In this document: positions 55,980-64,000 of the stretch, one piece after another
Layout: each line of letters opens with the position of its first letter
Numbering within the stretch: the first letter of the stretch is position 1
Assembly (NCBI RefSeq): GCF_027912675.1
Contig: NZ_CP115757.1
Coordinates: 2,605,501 to 2,669,500, forward strand
Length of the DNA: 64,000 nucleotides
Origin: Paracoccus sp. SCSIO 75233
GTDB taxonomy: Bacteria > Pseudomonadota > Alphaproteobacteria > Rhodobacterales > Rhodobacteraceae
Direction: 5' to 3'
Made by a program: the position numbers and the translations under genes
Notes under the pieces: model-generated
Seen by the model: only the letters and a program-made list of their open reading frames with translations
What the model was told of the DNA's origin: nothing
Database searches by the model: none

Positions 55980-57226
55980 TCAAATTCTCCTTCCACAGCA
56001 TCGCGCACGGCATGCGCGATCCGGCTGGCAACCCCGGCACCACCCGTCGCCAGCTCCCACCCATTTGTCGCCAGAATTGCCGCCTGATCCGGGGCGAGCA
56101 GTCTGACGACCGCTTCGGCAAGCTGTTGCGGTCGCTCGATCCGGCAGGCGGCACCGGCAGCGTCGATCTGGGTCCATTCCGGTGCATAGATACCAAGCTG
56201 CGGGCCATGAATCGCCGCGGAGCCGAGCGAAGCCGCCTCGAACGGATTACGCTGGGCGTTGAGCGGGCCTTCAAGGGTTGTGCCCATGAAGCAGACCGGC
56301 GCCATGCGATACCACAGCCCGATCTCGAAGACATCGTCGACGAGGTAGACATTTACTTCCTCGGTCGGGTCTTCATCTTCCGCACGCTGCGCCACGATCA
56401 GCCCGGCTTCGGTCATCCGGGCCGCCATTCCGGCAGAGCGGCGTGGATCGGCGGGCAGCGCAATCAACAAGGCCCGGTGGCTATAGCGCAGCAGGGTAAG
56501 CTGCGCCTCGATGATGGCATGTTCCTCCGCCTCATTCACACATGCGGCAAGCCAAAGCTGGCGGCCAGCGAACGCCTCGGCCAGTGAATTCCGTTCGACT
56601 TCGTTATGCGGCAGCGGCGTATGTGCGGCGGTCAGGGGGCCGACCATTTCCAGCCGCTCGGACGGGATACCACGCTGCAATGCGGCGTCGAGACTACCGC
56701 GATCAGGCAGCAACAACCGGGTGACCCGGCTGAGACCCGTCCGCTGCGAAAAGGGTTTGAAGACATCGCCAAATGTCCGGGGCCGGATGCGTGCCTCGGC
56801 TAGGATCACGGGAATATCCTCCGCCTCCGCGACCTCGATCAGCATATTGGGCAATTCCGCACCGATCAGAAGAATGACGTCCGGTTGCAGCAGCTTCAGA
56901 TATCCCTCGATCTGGCTGCGTGTCGATGCAGGCTCCGGGATCGCGGCATCCGTCTTCGCAACCTTTGGCACACTGCCTTCGGCACGGCTGACGACGACAC
57001 GCAATCCCAACTGGTGAAGCTGATCCAGAAGCTGACCCATGACCGGCGAAAGCGCCGCCTCCGCCGGGTTGTCATGATCGTAACCCGCCCCGATCCGCAT
57101 CCAGACCAGATCACCGTCGCCCGGGGGCAAGCTCAGCTCGGGCAGGGGCCGGGCAGCCGTTGGTGCCGCAGGGCCGAGAACGCGGCGAAGCCAGCCACTG
57201 CCCCCACTGCCCGAGCCGGTTGTCAT
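55976..57226 (-). CDS. KDO-transferase-like glycosyltransferase (WaaA/KdtA family, divergent)
   Basis: A 416-residue GT-B glycosyltransferase. [38 protein letters not shown] and the C-terminal [32 protein letters not shown] correspond to WaaA landmarks (ELWPN, GGHNPLEP). The N-terminal membrane anchor and the ASVGE motif with the catalytic Glu of canonical WaaA are not visible; the equivalent stretch reads [14 protein letters not shown]. It could be a derived KDO transferase or a paralog. It lies between DUF4170 and lpxK in one operon. Confidence 0.7.
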   Translation of the reverse strand: MTTGSGSGGSGWLRRVLGPAAPTAARPLPELSLPPGDGDLVWMRIGAGYDHDNPAEAALSPVMGQLLDQLHQLGLRVVVSRAEGSVPKVAKTDAAIPEPASTRSQIEGYLKLLQPDVILLIGAELPNMLIEVAEAEDIPVILAEARIRPRTFGDVFKPFSQRTGLSRVTRLLLPDRGSLDAALQRGIPSERLEMVGPLTAAHTPLPHNEVERNSLAEAFAGRQLWLAACVNEAEEHAIIEAQLTLLRYSHRALLIALPADPRRSAGMAARMTEAGLIVAQRAEDEDPTEEVNVYLVDDVFEIGLWYRMAPVCFMGTTLEGPLNAQRNPFEAASLGSAAIHGPQLGIYAPEWTQIDAAGAACRIERPQQLAEAVVRLLAPDQAAILATNGWELATGGAGVASRIAHAVRDAVEGEFE

Positions 57227-57471
57227 CAGCTGCCCAGCTCTGCCGTCGGGCTGGTTTCACGCTCCTCATCCATCAGCCTGTGAAGATGCGCGATGAAATA
57301 GCGGGTCTGGGCACTGTCCACGGTGCGTTGCGCGGCAGCTTTCCACGCGGCTTGTGCCGAGGCGAAATCGGGAAATACGCCGACCACATCGATGGCTGAG
57401 GTGTCGCGGAATTCGGTGCCATCAAGTTCGGTCAGTTCGCCGCCGAACACGAGATGAAGCCGCTGGGTCAT
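57226..57471 (-). CDS. DUF4170-family small protein
   Basis: An 81-residue protein (MTQRLHLVFGGELTELD, IDVVGVFPDFASAQAAWKAAAQRTVDSAQTRYFIAHLHRLMD) matching the DUF4170 pattern, found next to lipid A genes in Rhodobacterales and related bacteria. The ATG at 57471 has AGGAGAG upstream. The open frame reaches 57918 but that part is a shadow of the CbiX-like gene. Its stop overlaps the KDO-transferase-like start by 1 bp. Function unknown. Confidence 0.83.
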   Translation of the reverse strand: MTQRLHLVFGGELTELDGTEFRDTSAIDVVGVFPDFASAQAAWKAAAQRTVDSAQTRYFIAHLHRLMDEERETSPTAELGS

Positions 57472-57506
57472 GAAAATCTCTCCTGCTGAATTTCGATGCG
57501 CGGACC

Positions 57507-58226
57507 CTAAGCGCCCCGACCGGCTGACGCAATCGCGACATCCCCTCGCAGAAGCGCTGCGGCGATCAGCGCAGGAACCTCTGGCGCCAGCCCTATGGGC
57601 GGCAGGCAGGGACCGTCGAACCCGGCCTCCGTCAGCGCCGTGGGAATATCGTCCGTGACATGCTCCGCCCGGGTGGCGAAGAACGGCAACGCAATCGCCT
57701 GCGGCCCGAGATCGCGCGCGGCGTCGGCCAGAAACGGTGCTTCCTCGATATAGGCAGTCACCACCTTGCCGATGCGGGGACGCAGCTTCTCCGCCATCGC
57801 CTCGTTGCCGTTGGCCGAACCACGCGCCCGTTGCGAGCCGTGGGCGATCAGCAGCAGCGTCGTATCCCGCGCCTGCCAGCCTCGCCGCGCCATCTCCCCC
57901 GCCAGCTTTGCCGCGCAAAGGTCAGGCAGCGCCGGATCGGTGCCGAAGGGGCGCAGGACCGTCGCCGTTGCCCCGCCAGCCCCCGCCAGACGACGCGGCA
58001 ATTCAGTGCCGGTGAACCAACCTTCCGCCATGAACATCGGATAGACCAGCGCGCCCGGTGCCGCCTGAACCGCCCGCGCCAGCGCATCCGGTGCGGCCAG
58101 TGTCGCCCCAATAACCTGCCGGTCGGCACAGTCGGCGACCTGCGCCGCCAGCGCCTCGATCGCCTGTTGCTGGGGGCCGGGGTCCGAGGGCTGACCATGT
58201 GCGACGATGATAACAGGGCGCGGCAT
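57507..58226 (-). CDS. CbiX/SirB-type chelatase-like protein
   Basis: A 239-residue protein with two chelatase half-domains. PVIIVAHGQPSD at the N-terminus and LLIAHGSQRARGSANG at about residue 125 each carry the metal-binding His. Sirohydrochlorin cobalt- or ferrochelatases have this build, so siroheme or cobalamin synthesis is possible. The ATG at 58226 was chosen; ATGs 36 and 60 bp upstream lack ribosome sites. It ends 35 bp before DUF4170. Confidence 0.8.
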   Translation of the reverse strand: MPRPVIIVAHGQPSDPGPQQQAIEALAAQVADCADRQVIGATLAAPDALARAVQAAPGALVYPMFMAEGWFTGTELPRRLAGAGGATATVLRPFGTDPALPDLCAAKLAGEMARRGWQARDTTLLLIAHGSQRARGSANGNEAMAEKLRPRIGKVVTAYIEEAPFLADAARDLGPQAIALPFFATRAEHVTDDIPTALTEAGFDGPCLPPIGLAPEVPALIAAALLRGDVAIASAGRGA

Positions 58227-58305
58227 GCTGGTGTCCGTTTCTGGATTTGGATAAGGCTGCATCAGCCAAACACGCGCCACGCGCAATCACAAGACGGGGG
58301 ACAAA

Positions 58306-58986
58306 ATGTCCGGCTGGGCAGAGTTCATCGCCGCGTTCATCGCCTTCCTTGCGGCGCATATCATTCCGATGCACCCGAAGCTGAAAGCCGCGATCACCTC
58401 CGCACTCGGCAGGCGGGGCTATATCGTCCTGTTCAGCCTGCTGTCGCTCGGCCTGCTCTACTGGCTGCTGATGGCCGCCGGGCGCGCGCCTTATGTCGAG
58501 ATCTGGCCGCAGGCGGTCTGGCAACGCTGGCTGGTCAATATCGCCATGCCGGTCGCGATCCTGCTGACCGTCTTCGCTGTCGGTGCGAAGAACCCGTTTG
58601 CATTTGGCGGACATGCCGAGGGGTTCGACCCCGAGCGTCCGGGCATTGTCGGGCTGACCCGGCATCCGCTGATGTGGGCCTTCGCGATCTGGGCCGGAGC
58701 GCATTTGCTGGCGAATGGCGATCTGGCGCATGTGCTGCTGTTCGGCCCGCTTCTGGCGTTCGCTTTGTCGGGCGTCTTTGCCGCCGAGAGACGGGCGCGG
58801 CGCGCATTGCCGGACTTCGACCGTCTCGCCGCACATAGCTCGCTCTGGCCCGGGGCGGCGTTGCTGTCAGGCCACTGGCGTCCGCGCCGCTGGCCCTCCC
58901 TCATCCGGCTGTTGATCGCCGCCGTTATCTGGGCGGCGCTGCTGCATCTTCATCCCGCCGTGATCGGTGTGTCGCCGCTGCCCTGA
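58306..58986 (+). CDS. NnrU-family membrane protein
   Basis: A 226-residue polytopic protein. EFIAAFIAFLAAHIIPMHPKLKAAITSALGRRGYIVLFSLLSL and IVGLTRHPLMWAFAIWAGAHLLANGDLAHVLLFG are NnrU-family motifs; relatives include 15-cis-zeta-carotene isomerase, with His residues that could bind heme. NnrU was named in denitrifiers for nitrite/nitric oxide metabolism, but its role here is not shown by the context. Its end overlaps the convergent FAD protein by 37 bp. Confidence 0.87.
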   Translation: MSGWAEFIAAFIAFLAAHIIPMHPKLKAAITSALGRRGYIVLFSLLSLGLLYWLLMAAGRAPYVEIWPQAVWQRWLVNIAMPVAILLTVFAVGAKNPFAFGGHAEGFDPERPGIVGLTRHPLMWAFAIWAGAHLLANGDLAHVLLFGPLLAFALSGVFAAERRARRALPDFDRLAAHSSLWPGAALLSGHWRPRRWPSLIRLLIAAVIWAALLHLHPAVIGVSPLP

Positions 58987-60011
58987 AGCCGGAACAGATC
59001 GGGGATCGTGTCACGCCCCTCCAACACCAGATCCGCCGTCATCCGCGCCATGACCGGGGCCATGCCGAAGCCGATCTTGAAGCCGCCATTCGCGACAAAA
59101 TGCCCCGCCCGCCCCGGCCATGCACCCAGCAACGGCGCACGGGACCGGGCGCGCGGGCGTATTCCAGCCCAGCAAGACAGCACCTCTGCGTCCTTCAGCT
59201 CCGGGCAGGTGGCACGGGCATTTGTGATCACATCATCAAGCAGGGTATCGACGCCCGTATGCTCGTATTGGTTTTCGGAGGTTGAACCGACCCCGACCGT
59301 ACCATCGGCATGGGGCACGATATGCAGCCCCTCGGCATAGACCTGCGGCGTATCGGGTGCCGGGAACCGCAGCGAAGCGCTTTGGCCCTTCACCCCCTGC
59401 CCGATTTTGCGCCCGAGATCGCAGCTCAGCATCTCCAGCCCCGGCGTGCCGGTTGCCCAGATCGCCGGTGTCGCGACAGCATCAGGTGTCGCGTGCTGGC
59501 CGGTCGCGATCTCCCCACCCTTGGCACGGATTGCAGCGGCAAGCGCCGCGCCCGCTTGCCTTGGTGACAGGCGGGCGGTCAGGTCATCCATCAGCCACCA
59601 GCCATCCTCGCTTCGCGGGATCAATGCCGCTTCGGGTGCCTGAGTCAGCCACATCCGCGCCGCGCCCTGCCAGTGCCGCGCCGCGCCATCGACACGCGCG
59701 CGCAGCTTGTCGAGATCCGCCAAAGCTACGGCCTGAATGCGCCCCGTGCGGGCATAGCCGGGATCGACCCCGCCTGCCTGCGCCACCTCATCCCAGAACG
59801 AAGCCGCGCCGAGCAGGCTGTCGAGCTGCAGCTGCTTCTTCAGGTTCCAGCTTTCCGGCGCATGCGGGGCGAGCGCGCCGACCGTCCCCCCAGAGGAACC
59901 TGCACCGATGCGATCCGCCTCCACCACCCGGACGGATGCGCCGCGCCGGGTCAGTTCCCACGCGACGCTCAGCCCCGCGATGCCCGCTCCGATCACCGTG
60001 ATGCTTGCCAT
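58950..60011 (-). CDS. FAD-dependent oxidoreductase, probable MnmC C-domain equivalent
   Basis: A 353-residue DAO-family flavoprotein. The FAD motif is ITVIGAGIAGLSVAWELTRRGASVRVVEAD, followed by GAGSSGGTVGALAPHAPESWN and the C-terminal CWAGIRPRARSRAPLLG and HFVANGGFKIGFGMAPVMA. It starts 44 bp from, and divergent to, mnmD. In E. coli the MnmC oxidase and methyltransferase are one chain; here the two halves appear as separate, divergent genes. A glycine/D-amino acid oxidase role is the alternative. Confidence 0.8.
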   Translation of the reverse strand: MASITVIGAGIAGLSVAWELTRRGASVRVVEADRIGAGSSGGTVGALAPHAPESWNLKKQLQLDSLLGAASFWDEVAQAGGVDPGYARTGRIQAVALADLDKLRARVDGAARHWQGAARMWLTQAPEAALIPRSEDGWWLMDDLTARLSPRQAGAALAAAIRAKGGEIATGQHATPDAVATPAIWATGTPGLEMLSCDLGRKIGQGVKGQSASLRFPAPDTPQVYAEGLHIVPHADGTVGVGSTSENQYEHTGVDTLLDDVITNARATCPELKDAEVLSCWAGIRPRARSRAPLLGAWPGRAGHFVANGGFKIGFGMAPVMARMTADLVLEGRDTIPDLFRLQGSGDTPITAG

Positions 60012-60055
60012 TGCTGCGCCCTTTCGTCATTCCGCTGGTGAAGGAGTTACCCGCG

Positions 60056-60712
60056 ATGCGCGATCAGGACCAGACGCCCGAGTTGAACTGGCGTGACGGC
60101 AATGTGCCCGTCTCGACCCGTTTCGACGATCCTTATTTCAGCCTCGCAGGCGGGCTGGACGAGACGCGGCATGTGTTTCTGCGCGGCAATGATCTGCCCG
60201 AACGGTTGCAACCGGGGTTTCATGTTGCGGAACTGGGTTTCGGCACCGGGCTGAACCTGCTGGCACTTGCGGAGATCGCGGATCAGCCGACGCGCTTCAC
60301 AAGCTTCGAGGCGTTTCCGATGGATGCCGCCCAGATGGAGCGCGCGCATGAGGCGTTTCCCGAACTCGCCACACTGTCGCGGGAGTTGCGCGACGGTTAT
60401 CCGGCGCGGCGCTTTATGGTTGGCACGGTCGAGGTGGACATCATCGTCGGGGACGCCCGCGAGACGCTGCCGGTCTGGGACGGGCTGGCGGATGCGTGGT
60501 TTCTGGACGGGTTTTCACCGGCGAAGAACCCGGAACTCTGGTCGGATGATCTGCTGGCGCAGGTCGGGGCACACACAGCTCCGGGCGGAACTTTCGCCAC
60601 CTATTCCGCTGCGGGCCATGTCCGCCGTGCCTTGGAAGCCGCGGGTTTCGAGGTGGCGCGCGCACCGGGTTATGCGGGCAAGCGCCATATGAGCCGCGGG
60701 CGACTGCGCTGA
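60056..60712 (+). CDS. mnmD: tRNA 5-methylaminomethyl-2-thiouridine methyltransferase domain protein (MnmD)
   Basis: A 218-residue methyltransferase equal to the N-terminal half of MnmC. The AdoMet site is ELGFGTGLN (residues 59-67); the DUF752 motif is DAWFLDGFSPAKNPELW. It methylates nm5s2U to mnm5s2U at wobble U34 of certain tRNAs. The ATG at 60056 follows AAGGAG; the frame from 60005 overlaps the divergent gene's start. Stand-alone MnmD is known from other bacteria. Confidence 0.92.
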   Translation: MRDQDQTPELNWRDGNVPVSTRFDDPYFSLAGGLDETRHVFLRGNDLPERLQPGFHVAELGFGTGLNLLALAEIADQPTRFTSFEAFPMDAAQMERAHEAFPELATLSRELRDGYPARRFMVGTVEVDIIVGDARETLPVWDGLADAWFLDGFSPAKNPELWSDDLLAQVGAHTAPGGTFATYSAAGHVRRALEAAGFEVARAPGYAGKRHMSRGRLR

Positions 60713-60779
60713 GGTCAAATGCGACGACATCAGGGCCAGCGTCCGACCGCAGGCTGCACACTTGATTGCAGGCCGATCC

Positions 60780-62900
60780 CTATCCGCTCGTCGGTCGCGG
60801 AACAGGGCGGATGGCAGCGGGTGGCGGGGGCGTCTCCGGCTCCTCGAATGCCGCCGCTTCGGGCGACATGGCATCGCCCTCCTGCGGCGGTCGACGGGAC
60901 TGGGTCAGCACCTCGGCCAGCGTCTGCCGCGCTTTCGGCGGGGGCGGGATGATGCCGCCGCCTGTCAGATCCTGCGTCGGCGTCAGCGGCACCGGCTGAC
61001 CTGCGATACGGGACCGGTAGATCGGCAGCGCCTCCGTCACCCGCATGACGTAGTTGCGGGTTTCGTCAAACGGGATCATCTCCACCCAATCGACCGGATC
61101 GGCACCGTTGCGAATATCCCCGAACCGTTCCGTCCACTGGCGCGAGCGGCCCGGCCCGGCGTTATACCCCGCTGCGACCAGTGCCGAAGACGGCCCGAAA
61201 CTGTCGCGCAGCCCGGACAGATAGGCCGCGCCGAGCATGGCGTTGTAATAGGGATCCTCGGTCAGCCGCGCGCGGTCATATTCGACGCCGACCCGCTCTG
61301 CCATCATCTGCGCCGTCGCGGGCATGAGCTGCATCAGACCTTGCGCACCGACATGGGAGGATACGGTATGGTTGAACTCCGACTCCTGCCGTGAGATCGC
61401 CATGACCAGTTCCGGCGGCAGATCCAGCGGCTCCGCCTCCAGCCCGGTCAGCGGATAATAGGCCGCCGGATAAGCCACCCCCCGAGAGGCCGCCCGCTTG
61501 GCAAGGCGGAGCGCGTACCACGGATAGCGCATCTCCAGCGTCAGGCGGGCCATGCGCGCAATATCATCGGGCGCGGCTGTTTCCGAGAGTTGCAGGAAAA
61601 ACCGCTGGCCGAGATCGGGATGGCCGGCGGCGAAGGCGTAGACACCGGCCTGAAACACCTCGTTCTCGCGAAGATCGGTGCGGCGCCATTGCGGCAAGGC
61701 AGCCTCCGCACGTCCGGGAACCGAAAGGGCCGGATCTGTCGGCGCACCGATACGCTCGGCGGCGAGTTGCCCGTAATAGGCGGATTGCATCGTCGCGGCG
61801 CGTTCAAAGGCCGCCTGTGCGGCTTCGGCATTGCCTGCGGCTTCCTGCGCGCGGCCTTGCCAATAATACGCGCGGGACTGGCTGATGACGCTGGTGGTCT
61901 TCTCACCCAGATTTTCAAAATGCTGCAAGGCGCGATCCGCAGCACCGCCACGCAGGGCGGCATAACCGGCAAGGAACTCCATCTCCGCATAAGCATCGGT
62001 TCCGGGTTCGAGGAAATGCGGCGCGGCAATGTCCTCCGCCGCCTGCCAGTCCCCGGCCCGGAGCGAGGCGCGCGCATAATCGGCCCGCATCGACGCCCAG
62101 ATCTCCGGCCGCCGCAGCGCCTCGGCAGAGGTGGATTGCTGCGACATCAAGTCGCGCGCGAGGTCGTTCAGCCGCGAATCCACGCGCCAGCGGAAGCGAT
62201 CCATTGCGAGGCCGGGATCGGCCTGCTGATCGGCGGGCAGCGACAGGATCAGGTCGTCCACCCCACTGCGGCGCGCCTGCGTGGCGATGCGCGCCTCCGC
62301 CAGCGGCCGGGCGGCGTCGGTCATCCGTGCCAGATTCTGCTCAGCCGCCTGCCACTCAAACTGGTCGAGCAGCGCAAAGACGCGCACGTCATGCAGGTCG
62401 TCCACCAGATCGCCATGCGCGGCGAGGAACGCGGTCTCATCAGCTTCCGTCATCGGCAGAGTGGTCCAGATCCGCCGCGCCTCGGCCTTCGCCGCGTCGG
62501 CATCCTCAACCCGCAGGGCCGCGACGAGCGCGGTTGCCCCCCTGCCCGTCCGGGGCGAATGGGTCGAGAACCACGCGATCACATCCGTCGCCGCGGCACC
62601 ATCGGGGATCACGGCTTCACCCCGATTATAAAGCAGCTCCATCCCCGGCCAATCCGCATGATCGCGCGCAAAGCCGAGATAATCCGCAAAGCTGCCGCGC
62701 CCGGCACGCAATTCATGCCACTGAACCAGCGCTTCCGCCAACGGACCGGACTGCGCCGCTGCCGCCTCAGCAGCCAGCCAGTTCCCCGAACCCGCCGCCG
62801 TCAGCGCCGTCGACATATCCGACACCGATTCGGCCTGCACCATCAACGGCATCGCCAAAGCGAACAGCCCGGCGCGTATCATGTCACGAAAAGGATACAT
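60780..62900 (-). CDS. Soluble lytic murein transglycosylase (Slt type)
   Basis: A 706-residue periplasmic enzyme. The signal peptide runs to LMVQAES. A long alpha-superhelical U-domain of TPR-like helices (residues about 30-470) precedes the catalytic LT domain: [41 protein letters not shown], with the catalytic Glu near residue 500. [32 protein letters not shown] follows. The C-terminus is Pro-rich. ATG 62900 is best placed after GAGG; two other starts are close. It is divergent from dapA. Confidence 0.92.
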   Translation of the reverse strand: MYPFRDMIRAGLFALAMPLMVQAESVSDMSTALTAAGSGNWLAAEAAAAQSGPLAEALVQWHELRAGRGSFADYLGFARDHADWPGMELLYNRGEAVIPDGAAATDVIAWFSTHSPRTGRGATALVAALRVEDADAAKAEARRIWTTLPMTEADETAFLAAHGDLVDDLHDVRVFALLDQFEWQAAEQNLARMTDAARPLAEARIATQARRSGVDDLILSLPADQQADPGLAMDRFRWRVDSRLNDLARDLMSQQSTSAEALRRPEIWASMRADYARASLRAGDWQAAEDIAAPHFLEPGTDAYAEMEFLAGYAALRGGAADRALQHFENLGEKTTSVISQSRAYYWQGRAQEAAGNAEAAQAAFERAATMQSAYYGQLAAERIGAPTDPALSVPGRAEAALPQWRRTDLRENEVFQAGVYAFAAGHPDLGQRFFLQLSETAAPDDIARMARLTLEMRYPWYALRLAKRAASRGVAYPAAYYPLTGLEAEPLDLPPELVMAISRQESEFNHTVSSHVGAQGLMQLMPATAQMMAERVGVEYDRARLTEDPYYNAMLGAAYLSGLRDSFGPSSALVAAGYNAGPGRSRQWTERFGDIRNGADPVDWVEMIPFDETRNYVMRVTEALPIYRSRIAGQPVPLTPTQDLTGGGIIPPPPKARQTLAEVLTQSRRPPQEGDAMSPEAAAFEEPETPPPPAAIRPVPRPTSG

Positions 62901-63015
62901 CATTGGCCTCAATCTGCGGCGATCCTCCGCTGGCTGCAATTCACAAGCTTGGCAATCGACGCGCCTGCGTCTAGTGTCCCGCTACTTTTTCAACCTCATG
63001 CAACAGGAGCGTGTC

Positions 63016-63891
63016 ATGTTCAAAGGGTCAATGCCCGCACTGATCACCCCGTTCGACCAGGACGGAGAGCTGGATCTGGACACGCTGAAGAAGATTGTCG
63101 AATGGCAGATCGAACAGGGCAGCAACGGTCTGGTCCCGACGGGCACCACGGGCGAATCCCCGACGCTCAGCCATGACGAGCATCGCCGCGTTGTCGAAGA
63201 GGTCGTGCGGACAGCCAATGGCCGGGTTCCGGTGATCGCGGGGGCCGGGTCCAACTCCACGCGCGAGGCGATCGGGCTGGCGCAGCACGCGGAAAGCGTC
63301 GGCGCGGACGGTGTGCTGGTGGTGACGCCCTATTACAACAAGCCGACACAGGCCGGGATGATCGCGCATTTTACCGCCGTTCACGACGCCACAAATATTC
63401 CGATCATCATCTACAACATCCCGGGCCGCTCGGTCGTCGACATGACGCCGGAAACAATGGGAGAGCTGGCGCAGCTTCCCCGCATCGTCGGCGTCAAGGA
63501 CGCCACCGGTAAGCTGGAGCGGGTCAGCCAGCAGCGGATCACCTGCGGCAAGGATTTCATCCAGCTTTCGGGCGAAGACGCAACCGCGCATGGCTTCAAC
63601 GCACATGGCGGGGTCGGCTGCATCAGCGTGACGGCCAATGTCGCGCCGCGCCTTTGCGCGGAGATGCAGGCGGCGACGCTTGCGGGCGATTACAAGCAGG
63701 CGCTCGAATTGCAGGACCGGCTGATGCCGCTGCATATCGCGATCTTCCTGGAACCGGGGCTGGCGGGCGCGAAATTCGCCCTGTCTCAGCTTGGCATGTG
63801 CGATGAGCGGGTGCGCCTGCCGCTGGTCAGCCTGACCCGGCCGACCAAGAAGCGGATCGACGAAGCAATGCGTTTCGCCGGGCTTTACTGA
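63016..63891 (+). CDS. dapA: 4-Hydroxy-tetrahydrodipicolinate synthase
   Basis: A 291-residue lysine/diaminopimelate enzyme condensing pyruvate with aspartate semialdehyde. Lys161 in GVKDATGK forms the Schiff base, with Tyr133 in IIYNIPGRS and Tyr107 in [23 protein letters not shown] is the substrate-loop motif. The start at 63016 has AGGAG 6 nt upstream; the frame is open to 62881 but overlaps the divergent transglycosylase. It feeds peptidoglycan, like its divergent neighbour. Confidence 0.97.
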   Translation: MFKGSMPALITPFDQDGELDLDTLKKIVEWQIEQGSNGLVPTGTTGESPTLSHDEHRRVVEEVVRTANGRVPVIAGAGSNSTREAIGLAQHAESVGADGVLVVTPYYNKPTQAGMIAHFTAVHDATNIPIIIYNIPGRSVVDMTPETMGELAQLPRIVGVKDATGKLERVSQQRITCGKDFIQLSGEDATAHGFNAHGGVGCISVTANVAPRLCAEMQAATLAGDYKQALELQDRLMPLHIAIFLEPGLAGAKFALSQLGMCDERVRLPLVSLTRPTKKRIDEAMRFAGLY

Positions 63892-63897
63892 CCGCGA

Positions 63898-64000
63898 TCA
63901 GTCACCCTCATGCGTTAATCGCTCGTCCGCCCCGTCATCCATCAGGCTGGGGCGGTCGGACTGTGTTGACCAGCTTGTCCCGGTGCCGGTCGGCGGCAGT
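63898..64000 (-). CDS. C-terminus of an unidentified gene cut by the window edge
   Basis: On the minus strand one frame stays open from the edge to a TGA at 63898-63900, giving 33 polar residues ending MDDGADERLTHEGD. It would be convergent with dapA, 6 bp from its stop. The tail is too short and unspecific to name a family. Confidence 0.4.
   Translation of the reverse strand, partial: LPPTGTGTSWSTQSDRPSLMDDGADERLTHEGD

Noticed and set aside
57472..57918. Upstream extension of the DUF4170 gene to about 230 residues
   Set aside because: The extra part overlaps the CbiX-like gene, lacks a ribosome site and is Ala/Arg/Gly-rich; the internal ATG at 57471 has AGGAGAG.

Overview
The window is a gene-dense, high-GC chromosomal segment. 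It reads as a Rhodobacteraceae-type alphaproteobacterium, probably close to Paracoccus. This is inferred from gene content and arrangement: divergent oxyR/katG, a tandem glycine riboswitch ahead of gcvT-gcvH-gcvP, an NnrU-type protein, DUF4170 beside a KDO-transferase-like gene and lpxK, a mutY/dciA-like/dsbA group, and a gltD-(secreted protein)-gltB order. I see no prophage, insertion sequence, CRISPR array or rRNA. One tRNA gene is present, tRNA-Leu(CAG).

Layout. 1-3482: the end of a TonB-dependent receptor and its BtuFCD-type ABC importer. 3492-6698: katG with divergent oxyR. 6770-8757: L-2-hydroxyglutarate oxidase, then a siderophore-interacting reductase. 8781-12585: a complete YehZYXW/OsmF-type osmoprotectant importer. 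13073-16671: a siderophore-type binding protein, two FecCD permeases and an ATPase. 16678-18087: L-serine ammonia-lyase. 18217-26349: a purine/ureide catabolic block (AllA, a PuuE-UraD fusion, HiuH, a LysR regulator, malate synthase G, an NCS2 purine permease and AllE). 26537-28826: MogA, a PadR/membrane-protein pair and a SleB-type lipoprotein.

29170-33785: the glycine cleavage operon with its riboswitch. 33934-37173: MscS, RsfS, RlmH, an MliC-like protein and a small secreted protein. 37276-44159: glutamate synthase genes. 44304-46092: UppP and an NDUFA9-like protein. 46254-48288: tRNA-Leu, an AbrB-family transporter and an RNase D-like exonuclease. 48289-52324: kdsD-lptC-lptA-lptB-hpf-ptsN. 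52382-54918: a small ORF, mutY, a DciA-like gene and dsbA. 54969-60712: lipid A genes, a CbiX-like protein, NnrU, and a divergent pair that looks like a split MnmC. 60780-64000: a lytic transglycosylase, dapA and the end of one more gene.

Functional logic. The purine block encodes uptake and most steps from 5-hydroxyisourate to glyoxylate. Malate synthase G, inside the block, can feed glyoxylate into the TCA cycle. Xanthine dehydrogenase, urate oxidase and allantoate amidohydrolase are not in the window. Three metal/cofactor-related loci and the OxyR-KatG pair lie within 17 kb of each other. The kdsD-lptCAB and waaA-like/lpxK groups supply lipopolysaccharide assembly.

The least explained signal is a family of 11-bp-periodic direct repeats with a TGTA core, seen at three separate places (29018-29072, 42619-42673, 46428-46471). 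The first two match unit for unit. Other unexplained structures are nested palindromes before sdaA, a folded region between rsfS and rlmH, a two-turn inverted repeat between the PadR gene and its divergent neighbour, and a GC-rich REP-like hairpin between gcvH and gcvP.
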